Source of the DNA: Poteriospumella lacustris
Taxonomy: Eukaryota > Sar > Chrysophyceae > Chromulinales > Dinobryaceae
Length of the DNA: 28,620 nucleotides
Direction of reading: 5' to 3'
NCBI GenBank assembly: GCA_008000375.1
Contig: SMOI01000384.1
Location: 1-28,620, forward strand
Shown here: piece by piece, positions 9,371 through 18,800 of the stretch
How positions within the stretch are numbered: position 1 is the stretch's first letter
Layout of the letters: every line of letters starts with the position of its first letter
Made by a program: the position numbers and the translations under genes
The notes under the pieces: generated by a model
Database searches by the model: none
Seen by the model: the letters and a program-made list of their open reading frames with translations, nothing else
What the model was told of the DNA's origin: nothing

Positions 9371-9772
9371 TTTCAGATGCCACAAGTGTGACGGCGGCGG
9401 TGTAGTCATACAGCTGACATGCAGACTTTCCTCACGGGGTCTCCAGTCTCTCGCATCTCGCACGCTCGCACGAAGCGAAAGCTGCGAGACCGCTAAACGC
9501 AGGAAACTCTCTGCTGCTCTGCTGAAAAAAGCGCCATCCGTCGGCGAGGCACAGACCTAGACCCAGACTGCCACAACCTCTGGATGGCATACATCGTCGT
9601 CGTCGTGTCGGGTAACGAACACTTTCGTCGCCGCCGTCGCCGCCGGCGCAATGAGCGAGGATCAGCGAAAAGGGGAGGCTTGGTGCTCGAAGAGCCCTGG
9701 CGAATTGGTGCCGTCCAAATCTGCCTGAGAGACAGCACTATAGTTCTTGTGAGTGGTTCGCATGAGGCCGAG
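9371..9772. promoter_or_regulatory. 402-bp divergent region between the secreted orphan and the Sel1-repeat gene
   Basis: This region must hold both promoters. It includes a short upstream ORF on the plus strand (9651-9728, 25 codons plus TGA) in a different frame from the Sel1-repeat protein. An in-frame upstream ATG at 9584 would add an Arg-rich extension and is less likely than the ATG at 9773. No promoter element is identifiable by eye. Confidence 0.45.
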
Positions 9773-11806
9773 ATGGCGTCCTTCTGGAACGAGACACCGA
9801 TGAAGGTCAAAGCGGAGAGCGACCGCGATGAAACGACACACAAGCGACGGAATCGTGACGAAGACGACGATGGCGAAGATGACGAAGAGAACAACGTCAG
9901 AGACCGCGATAGTGATGGACACAGCAGCGATGAGTCGACGAGCGACGAAATGGACGGCGTCAGTCGGCCGCGTGGCGCGAAGGTTCGCCGCACCGATGCG
10001 CGTGACCGAGACGATCTCGACGCCCTGATGGACAGCGTCATCGTCTACAGCGACTCGTCGCTGGACCGTTGGCAGCAGAGCTGCGCCGTCTACGAGAGGG
10101 TGTGCTGCGGGGACCGCGCGGCGCGGGAGGCGCTCATCGCTCTGGGTGGCGCTTCCAACGAGGCAAAGGTTTTCTTCGCCCTCTACGTCTCCCGCAGCGA
10201 GTCTCGACCTGTTTCGCCACGTATCGTCGAGTGGCTCAGTTACCACGTGGATCGCCTGTCGTCGACCGCTGAGGAGGCGGCGCTGGCGGCGTTTTTCCAC
10301 GCGGCGCTCGGCGTCTTCGACCTCAAAGGCCTCGGCGGCCTGGCAGCCGACCGCGCCGCCGCCATGCGGCACTTGCAGCTCGCACGCGTGTCTCCAATCG
10401 GCGACGGCAGCGACGGGGACTTTGTGGCGCCGTTCGCGGCGCACTACCTCGCGGCGTGTCTGTCGGAGGGCGACGAGGGCGGCGCGGACGTCGAGGAGGC
10501 CTTCCGCCTCTTCACCTGGGCCGCCGCGCCGCCCCGCAGCTACGTCTTCTCACAGGCGCGCCTCGCGCGTGCGTACGAGATCGGCCAGGGCGTGAGCAAG
10601 GACGTGTCGCTGGCGATGGCCTGGCACCGCGCGGCCGCCGGCCAGGGCTACGTCGCGTCGCAGTACGAGCTCGGCCGCATCCTGCACAGCAAGAAGCTGC
10701 CCGAGCAGCGCGACGGGCCGCTCGAAGAGGCGCTGCACTGGTTTCGACAGGCCGCGAAGGAGAACGAGCGCGGCGAGTACGCGGGCGACGACGGCGAGGC
10801 GAAGGCGCAGGTGATGCTGGGCTACTACTTCGAGCACGGCCTGGGCGGCGTCGGCGTCGACGAGCGCCGCGCGCTGTACTGGTACCTGCAGGCCGCGCGG
10901 CAGGGCGAGGCCACGGGGCAGCAGAACGTCGGCGTGTGCTACGAGCGCGGCTTCGGCCTGCCGGGCGCCGAGCCGAACTACGCGCTGGCGGCGAAGTTCT
11001 TCGGCCGCGCGGCGCGGCAGGGGCTGCTGTCCGCCGTCTACCGCCGCGGCTACGGCTACCACTACGGCCGCGGCGTGTCGCAGAACTTCCGCAAGGCGGC
11101 GCACTGGTACCGCATCGGCTACCTGCGCGGCCACGCGGAGGCGACGTACTCGCTGGCGCTGCTGTACCGCTACGGCCAGGGCGTCGAGCGCCAGGACCTC
11201 GTCGAGGCCGCGCGCCTCACGCGGCTGTCGGCGCAGCGCGGCTCGCTCTCGGGCATGTGCTACCTGGGCGTGATCTCGGGCCGCGGCCAGGGCGTGGCGC
11301 GCGACGAGGCGGCCGAGCTGCACTGGTACCGCGAGGCGGCCGACCGCGGCTACGCGCTGGCGCAGTACTATCTGGGCAACATCTACCTCTCCGGCAGCGC
11401 GGCCATCGGCGTCGCCGTCGACCTCGACGAGGCGCTGCGCTGGTTCCACGAGTCCGCCGAGCGCGGCGAGAGCCAGGCGCAGAAGAAGCTGGCGCAGTGC
11501 TACGAACAGGGCGTCGGCGTGGAGCCCGACGCGGAGCTGGCGGCCTATTGGCGGCGCATGTCGCTGACCTCGTCGTCCTCCAGCGGCGCGGTGCAGCGCC
11601 AGCGGCTGCAGCAGCCGCCGCAGTCGGCGCAGCAGGAGCCGCCGCGGCGCCTGCTGAGCCTGCGCCCGTCCGCCGCGCCCGGCGGCGCAGGCGACGAGCG
11701 CGCGCAGCTCGAGCGCCAGCGCCGCGAGGAGCAGGAGCGCCGCCGCGTGGAGGCGGCCGTGGACGACCTCGTCACGGCGATGCCGAGCCTCTTGTCGCTC
11801 GAGTAG
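9773..11806 (+). CDS. Sel1-like repeat (SLR) protein with acidic N terminus and coiled-coil C terminus
   Basis: Single exon, 677 residues from the ATG at 9773. Residues 1-85 are charged, with a KRRNRDEDDDGEDDEENN stretch that could act as a nuclear or docking signal. Residues ~258-596 hold about nine Sel1 repeats with the A-x2-LG-x2-Y-x2-G-x-GV...A-x2-W-x2-A-A-x2-G pattern, for example ARLARAYEIGQGVSKD and GMCYLGVISGRGQGVARDE. A weaker unit precedes them around residue 225. The C terminus has a Gln/Pro linker and a short coiled coil (ERQRREEQERRRVEAAVDD). Sel1 repeats build alpha-alpha superhelical scaffolds; well-known members are SEL1L/Hrd3 of ER-associated degradation and chitin-synthase activators such as Skt5. 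With no signal peptide or membrane span, this one looks like a cytosolic or nuclear adaptor; its client is unknown. Confidence 0.9.
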   Translation: MASFWNETPMKVKAESDRDETTHKRRNRDEDDDGEDDEENNVRDRDSDGHSSDESTSDEMDGVSRPRGAKVRRTDARDRDDLDALMDSVIVYSDSSLDRWQQSCAVYERVCCGDRAAREALIALGGASNEAKVFFALYVSRSESRPVSPRIVEWLSYHVDRLSSTAEEAALAAFFHAALGVFDLKGLGGLAADRAAAMRHLQLARVSPIGDGSDGDFVAPFAAHYLAACLSEGDEGGADVEEAFRLFTWAAAPPRSYVFSQARLARAYEIGQGVSKDVSLAMAWHRAAAGQGYVASQYELGRILHSKKLPEQRDGPLEEALHWFRQAAKENERGEYAGDDGEAKAQVMLGYYFEHGLGGVGVDERRALYWYLQAARQGEATGQQNVGVCYERGFGLPGAEPNYALAAKFFGRAARQGLLSAVYRRGYGYHYGRGVSQNFRKAAHWYRIGYLRGHAEATYSLALLYRYGQGVERQDLVEAARLTRLSAQRGSLSGMCYLGVISGRGQGVARDEAAELHWYREAADRGYALAQYYLGNIYLSGSAAIGVAVDLDEALRWFHESAERGESQAQKKLAQCYEQGVGVEPDAELAAYWRRMSLTSSSSSGAVQRQRLQQPPQSAQQEPPRRLLSLRPSAAPGGAGDERAQLERQRREEQERRRVEAAVDDLVTAMPSLLSLE

Positions 11807-12700
11807 CCTGCGCCACCGCCGCGCCTGTTCTCTCTTTGTACATAAACGACGCTAACTCGCCTCCGTGTTCGAGGGGTGCAGGGGGTGCAGGGTGGCATAC
11901 TTATCGCAGGGCGCAGGGCGCAGGGTCAGGCGGCGCACGGGGACGGGACCGATGGGGCGACGGGGGCGACAGGACAAATGGACACAGATGCGGCTGCGGC
12001 TGCGGCGCGCGAACAAATCAAAAACGATGCGACGGCGCTGCGCGGCGCGGCGCGGCGACAGCGGAGCGCCGAGGGCGGCGGTCGTTGGAACCGACGCGGG
12101 CGGCTCTCTGCGGCGGGCAGTGGCGGCGCCGGCGACGGCGACGGCGACAGCGACAGCGACAGCAAAAACAGGGATCGGTCGAGCGGAGCAGACTCGGGAC
12201 GGATGGCGGCGCCGCCGCCGCGACGACTGCTGCGGTGAAAACCACCGAGAGACGAGGAGCGGGGGCTGCCGGGGGACAGCGGCGCTACGGCGCTGCGGCG
12301 GGGGCGGCGGAGACGCGAAAAGAAACGAAACGGGCCGAGCCACAGCGGCGGGGCGGGGGGTTAGTGAGGCGGCGGCGGCGGGGCGGCCGGGCGCAGGAGA
12401 TACACACGGACACACGGCGGGGTCTGCGCCAAACGACGCGAGGCGAGGCGCGACAGACGCGCGGAGGCGCGGCGGGGAAGGCGGATGGATGTGCGCGGTG
12501 CTGGCCACGCGCGCGACGGGGACGCGCACAGGCGGCGGAGGGACGGAGGACACATGCGCCGCGTCGGCGGCCGGGCCCACGCACTGTGAGCGCCACGGCG
12601 GCGACGCGGCGGACAGAGGCGACAGAGAAGAGACGCGGAACAACTGGCGGCGCCGGCGGCGGGAACACCGCGCGGCGCCAACGAAAACAAACGAAACAGC

Positions 12701-12729
12701 AAACGAAACGAAACGAAACGAAACGAAAC
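12701..12729. repeat. (AAACG)n pentanucleotide microsatellite, 5.8 copies
   Basis: AAACG repeats perfectly from 12701 to 12729 and is flanked on both sides by degenerate AAACA/AACGA sequence from about 12680 to 12755. It is an A-rich, GC-poor island inside a G-rich region. Confidence 0.9.
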
Positions 12730-12820
12730 AGAAAACAAAACAGGAAACAGAACCGCGGGCGGGCGGCGACAGTCCAAATCAGACAACTGTCGCACCGCGG
12801 GTGGCGGTGGTTGTGGTGGT

Positions 12821-12895
12821 GGGGGGGGGGGCGGTGATGCGGGCCGGGGGCGGTGAACGGGGACGGGGACGGAGACTGGGGACGGGGGGCGGGGC
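12821..12895 (+). other. G11 homopolymer and G-rich tract with quadruplex potential
   Basis: An 11-base G run (12821-12831) is followed by many G4-G6 runs up to 12895, three bases before the stop codon of the minus-strand receptor gene. On the plus strand this fits G-quadruplex spacing. In the receptor transcript the same stretch would be C-rich and lie in the 3' UTR. Confidence 0.7.
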
Positions 12896-12897
12896 GC

Positions 12898-15800
12898 CTA
12901 CATCGAGTACAGCGAGAGCGTGCTCAGCGAGGCCCAGCTGTTCTCCGCGTCGCTGCCGGCGCCGTGCTTCGCCTCGGCGCAGGCGGCGTCGAGCAGGTCG
13001 CTGCGGCAGCTGCCGAGGGCGCTGCGGTGCGAGCCGCTGCTCATCGGCGACGGAGGCGGCGGCACGTCGCGCTCGGCCTCGTCGCCGTCGTCGCTGAGCT
13101 TGCGCTCGCGCAGCCACTCGTCCTCGTCCAGGTCGGCGTACGACACGCGCACGCGCGGCCGCTGCGCGGGGTTCCAGGTGAACCCGCCGCCCTGCGGGCG
13201 CTTCCGCTGCGCCAGTGGCGGCGCGTTTTTGTCGGAGGACTCGGCGACGATGGACAGCAGGCGGTTGGCGCCGGCCGCGCTGGCGGCGGTGGCGGCGGGC
13301 CTCGAGGGCGGCGGCTGGTGCAGCAGATCCTCGTTGAACACGACGCGCAGGTCGCCGTCGCCGTCGCCGTCGGCGTCGGCGTCGTAGTCGTCGGGGTCCA
13401 GGTGGCCGTCGCGCAGCAGGTTGGACGTGCTGGCGCTGGGCGACGCGATCGGCGTGTTGATCAGCTGTCGCTGCGCGCGGACGGGGCGCGGCGGCGGGTC
13501 CTTGACGATGAGGACGGAGGCGCCGCTGGCGGCGAAGGACTGACGCGTCATGACGACGCCGCCGCCGCCGCCGCCGTCGTCCTCGGCGGCGATGCGCTGC
13601 TCCTGCTCGTAGAACGAGAACGAGACCTTGCGCATGCGCGGCTCCTGCGCGGCCGCACTGAACTGGCCGCCGTAGGGGCCGCCGTAGGGCGAGCAGCGGT
13701 ACGAGGGGCCGTCCTCGCCGTCGTCCTCGTTGTCGCTGTTGTACGGCACCACGAACATCAACCCGCCGGGCGCGCTGGACGCCGCGGCGGCGCGCGTGTC
13801 GGACATGACCGAGACGCCGCTCTGCTCCTTCTGCAGCGCGCCGACGGGGCTGGCGCCGGTCCGCGCCGCCTGCTCCTCGGTGGCCTTCGCGGCGGCGATC
13901 TGCGCGAGCTCCGCGGGCAACGGGTCGACGAGCTTGACGCGCAGCGACTCGCGGTAGAACTGCCACGCGACGAGCGCGACGGCGACGCCGCAGATGAAGG
14001 CGAAGACGACGGTGTACGCGACGCTGTGCGCGACGGCCTGCAGCCACAGCGACAGCAGCACCGCCAGCACGAAGGGCTGCACGCAGCGCAGCGCGATGCG
14101 CTGCAGGAAGAACGGCAGCGTCGCCATCACTTTGAAGGCGCCGAAGAGCAGCCGCAGCACCGACAGGCGGTCGACCCACGACGGCGCCGCGTCGGCCTCG
14201 TCGTCGTCGTCGCCGTCCGCGTCGATCGAGCGCAGCCCGAAGAGCGTTGACGGCCGGCGCCACTTGCGCGCGAGTTTGCCGGGGAGGTACTGCGCGTGCG
14301 CCTGGACGATCAGCGTCTCGAGCAGCGCGGGGAAGGCGCGCGTCATGTGCATCGAGACGAAGAGGAAGTCGGGCGCGTGGAGGAAGATGCGCTTGTTGAT
14401 CAGGTGGCCGTTGAGCTTCGTCTGGCTGGCCCGCAGCGCGTCCGTCGACTGCGCGCACAGATACGCGATCGTCTCGCTCAGCGCGTTGTAGGCGCGCGTG
14501 ACGTCGCGCGCGACGAGGCTCGGCAGGATGAAGTTGAGCCAGACGCACTCGATCGTCTCCAGCAGCGCCACCTCCACCAGCAGCTGCACCAGGCAGCCGA
14601 CGAGGAACGAGTGCTGCCAGAGCGCGCTCTTCGTGTAGCCGATCGTCACGACGTAGTACGCGAAGCCCAAGTTCGCGCCGAAGAGCAGCAGCCCCGCGAG
14701 GAACTTGGCGCCGCGCGAGACGACGCGCGTGTGGTGGAAGTCCTCCTCCGACTTGAGCGCGAAGATCTTCGCTGCGGTGGTGTCGTGGCCCAGCAGGTCC
14801 ACGACGAACGTGTGCAGGATCTCGAGGCCGGCGTGCGCCTCGGTGGCGACGCGCAGGCCCTGCAGCTTGCGCTCGGCCTCGAGGCGCACCTGCAGCATCT
14901 CGCGGAAGACGGTCTTCGCCACGCTCGGGTGGCGCCCGGCGAGCACCGAGCGGCCGTACGGGCGGACGAGGAACTCGCCGGTGTTCGGGTCGAGGCCCCA
15001 CTGGCGGTCGAACTCGACGAGCTCGTGCAGCTTCAGCAGGCGGCGCTGGTTGTGCAGCAGGAGGCGCAGCTGCGCGAAGTCGCGCTCGACCTGCTGCCGC
15101 ACGGCGAACTCGTCCACGGCGCTGTCGCTGGCGCCGAAGACGAACTGCCGCAGCCGCCGCAGGCTCTTGCCCCAGTACGACGCCGGCGTCGTCACGGGGA
15201 CGGCGAAGATCTGCGAGCTGGCGGACGACTGGTCGCCGTGCGTCGTCGTGGGCACCGACAGCAGCACGCGCGGCGCGATCTGCTGGCGCTGCAGCAGCAC
15301 CGACTCCTTCAGCGGCTCGTGCAGCGGCCCGTCGTCCTCCTCCGCCGCCTTCTGCGCCGCCGCCGCCGCGTCGTCGTCATCGTCGTCCAAGAAGCCCACG
15401 AGCGACGACGACGAAATCGAATCGTCCTCCGGCGCGAGCGGCGCGGCGCGGTGCGGCGGGTCGTCGGCCTTGGCGCCGTCCTCGTCGCGCGAGACGCCCA
15501 GGTCCGCGAACGAGTTCTGGATGCGCATGCGCTGCAGCAGGCGCTCGAACATGTTCGACCGCACGTTCTGCGACACGGCGCTCAGCGACACGTGAGCCGC
15601 CTGGTGCGCCGACTGCACGTCCTCGGGGATGTCGCGCGTCACCTGGCCGGCCCTCGCACGCACGTACGTCGTCCGGGCGCTGGCCGTCGACGCGGCGGCG
15701 CGGTTCAGCGACTGGCCGAAGTGGGACGCCATCGCGGTCGCCCGCTTGGCGACGGTGGACAGCCCGCGGCCGATGCGCGCCACGGCGCCCTCGGACAGCC

Positions 15801-18800
15801 GCAGTTTCACCTCGTCGACGGTGGGCGCCAGCAGCACCTCGAAGAGGTACTCGATGGGCCGCGCCACGATGGCCGTCATCGCCGCCACCAACACGCAGGC
15901 GGCCAGTGCCGAGCGGAACGTGACGCTCGTCTCGTCGTACGTGCAGACGCCCGTGTCGACGCGGATCGACGCCGACGCCTGCACCGTGACGGGCGCCCAG
16001 ACGCAGAGCGAGTGGTCCGCGTCGAACACCGAGCGCCAGCGCACGCAGGACGCCTCGTCGAGCTGTCTGCCGCAGCGGCCGTCGTCGCCGGGCGCCTGGA
16101 GGTCGTAGAAGACGGCCAGCAGGCACATCAACATGCTCTGGAACGTCAGCAGCTTGGCGCCCAGCAGCAGGCGGCGGCGGTCGCTCTCCGGCCCCGTCGA
16201 CGGCGTGAAGAAGAACAGCCAGCGGTGGTTGCGCTTGAGCTCGGCCGTCAGGCGCAGCAGCGACGTGTTGCGCGAGAACACCGGCGGGAAGACCTTGCGC
16301 ACGTACTCCTGCAGGCGCGCGTACAGCACGACGGGCGACTTGCTCTCGTCGAGGCTGAAGTGCACCTTGCGCTCCTTGTCCTTGCGCTGCGACGCGTGGC
16401 TCGCGCGCACGCGGTAGCTGCAGCCGAAGAGCACGAGCAGACCCACCAGCCAGAGCGAGGCGACCATCGCGTAGACCGTCACCGAGTGGGCGAAGTCGTC
16501 GCCGAGGGACAGCGCGTTCGACGGCACTTCGACGGACGACGCGTCGTCGGCCGCGGGGAACGACAACACGCTCGACAGGACCATCGCGTCGGACGCGCCG
16601 GACGCGCTCAGGCGCCGCCGCATCCGGCGACGTCGACTGGCCAAGTCGCAGCGACAGACGACGCTGCCGTCGGCCCCGCGGGACACGACTCGGCAGCTGT
16701 CGTCCGCGTCGATGGCGTCGCCGTCGATCGTCGCGCAGGTCAGTTGCCGCTGCGGACACGTCGAGAACAGCACCTCGAGGCGGCCGCGACACACGTGGCG
16801 CAGCACCTCGCCCGAGTCGGGGCACTCGAACGCGCGCACGGTGCCGTTCTGGCCGGGGCGACAGAGCGTGCTGAAGTTGCGCGGCGAGGGCGCGGCGGCC
16901 GCGCGGCGGATGCCGCGCAGCCGCACGAGCACCGCGTCGAGGCCCGTCGTCTGCACGAGCACGGGCCGCGCGAACGCCTGCGCCGAGACGTTGGCGGCGA
17001 AGACGGACGGCGACAGCTGCGTCAGCTGCACCGAGACCGACGCCGCGTCCGCCTGGACGCCGCTGCGCTCGATCGACACAGACGACGCGCCGACGGCGGT
17101 CAGGTTCTCCAGCGACGTGCGCGGCACGGGCACCACGTACGCTGCGGCGATGGACGCCGTCGACACGGCGTGGCTCGTGAAGCGCACGTCGTTGGAGACC
17201 ACCTGCCGCGCGCCCTGCCCGGGGAGGACGTCGCGGGCGAAGACCTCGCCGAACTGCGTCAGCATCTGCAGCACGCCGGCCGTCGAGGAGCTGGCGTTGC
17301 CCGCCGACTGCGCGATCACGTCGAGCGCCACCGCCACCGGCGTCAGGAGGCCGACGAGCTGGTCGACCTCGCTCGACGTGTCCCTCGAGCCGGAGGACGC
17401 CAGCAGAGCGCGCACGCTGGGCGACAGCGCCGTCACCAAGCGGTCCACGCCCGCCAGGCTCAGGTCCGACGCCGTCGTGACCAAGCTGCTCACCGACGAC
17501 GCGACGCTCTCGAAGTCCACCGCGCTGACGCTGCTGAGCCCCGCGAGGACCGCGGACGTCAGCGTCTGCTTGTCCTGGATCTGCGCCGCCGTCAAGCTGC
17601 AGCCGTCGCCGCCGTAGCCCGCAGAACAGCGACACACCGCCTCGCACGTGTCGTTGGAGACGGCGCACGAGGCCACGGCCGCCTTCGCGAGGACGCTCTG
17701 CTTCACACAGACGCCCCGGCCCGAGCAGTCCAGCGGACACGACTTCTCGACGGCGCTCGACTGGCTCTGCGCCACGCACGCCACGTTGCTATCGCCGACG
17801 CCGTCGGAGACGTAGCCGGAGCGACACGCGCCGCACGTGTTCGACAGCGACCCGCAGCTCTCGCGGTGCAGAGCGGAGCAGTTCGGCGCCGACGAGCAGT
17901 CGATCTGCCCGAAGACCGCCGAGGCCAGCGCGAAGGCCTCGACGATGTCGCTCGAGCTGCCCGACGACAGCGACGACGTCAGCGTCGCCAGCGCCGTCGA
18001 CTGCGCCTGCTGCGCCGGCAGTTTGGTCACTCGGACGGCCGCCCGAGCCTCGGCGGTGGCATTGTACACGTCGTAGACGAGGACGAACACGGTGACGTTG
18101 CCGCCGTTGGGGCCGCTGGGCAGCTTCTGACCGGCCGCGCCCGCCATCAGCGACCGGCTGCGGAGCCTCAGGCGCCCGCCGGATGAGGAGAAGAGGCCGA
18201 AGCTGTACGAGATGGGCAGGTTGTCGTCGACCCACGACGAGGCGTTCAGCGTGAACAGCGTCGTCAGCTCGACGCCCGCCGCCGGACTCGCCACGAGGAC
18301 GCCGCCGGTCGGCGCCCCGTTCGTCACCCCGGCGACAGAGGAGGCGGTGGAGCCGCACTCGAGTCGGAAGAGATACGCCGCGTTGGGGAGGAGCGCGTTG
18401 GCCTTGAGCCACAGGTTCATCGCGTAGACCTGCCCCAGCGACACCGGAGACTGCGCAAAGGGCAGCAGGGTCAGGTCGGCGAGGTCCACGGCCTCCGTCG
18501 TCGAGTTGTCGACGACTCTCTCCAGCGCCCACGTCGGCTCGCACTCCGCTCCGGCGACGGTCACCTCGCCGCGAACGATCGACGACGCCGTCGCGTCCAG
18601 GTGCGCGAGCGCGCCGGTTTGCGTGGCGATGCGGACCGACGGCTTCGGCTCCGGCGTGGGGGCTGCAGAGGGGCGCGCCGTGGTCGGCAGTCGCGTCGGG
18701 ATCGGCGCGGTGGGGCTCCTCGTGGGCGCGCTGACGGATGCCGTCGGAGTCGCCGTCGGCTGCCTGCTCGGACTCGCAGTGGGCGTCCTGCTGGGCGCGC

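Larger units (their letters stand above)
11807..12897. other. Repeat-rich convergent 3' region between the Sel1-repeat and giant receptor genes
   Basis: These 1,091 bases contain no gene I can support. Long frames exist on both strands only because stops are rare in such GC-rich sequence, and their products are Arg/Gly/Ala low complexity. Notable pieces are TGTACATA at 11837-11844 (31 bases after the Sel1-repeat stop), a GGCGAC/GACAGC hexamer patch at 12128-12163, an AAACG pentamer array at 12701-12729 and a G11 run at 12821-12831 in a strongly G-rich plus strand. Confidence 0.6.

Noticed and set aside
9651-9728. 25-codon ORF upstream of the Sel1-repeat gene as a possible first coding exon
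   Set aside because: No suitable donor follows before its stop to join it to the main frame, so it was kept only as a possible upstream ORF.
11852-12643. 263-codon minus-strand frame in the convergent 3' region
   Set aside because: Pro/Arg/Ala/Ser low complexity with no domain; more likely the 3' UTR of the giant receptor gene.
10456-12837. 793-codon plus-strand frame shifted against the Sel1-repeat gene
   Set aside because: It is Arg/Ala/Gly-rich, overlaps the Sel1 repeats out of frame and runs on through non-coding repeats; a frame shadow.
14296-18186. 1,296-codon plus-strand frame opposite the giant receptor gene
   Set aside because: It is antisense to a gene with signal peptide, domains and membrane helices. 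Its product is Arg/Val/Gln low complexity, as expected from GC-rich complementary sequence with few stops.
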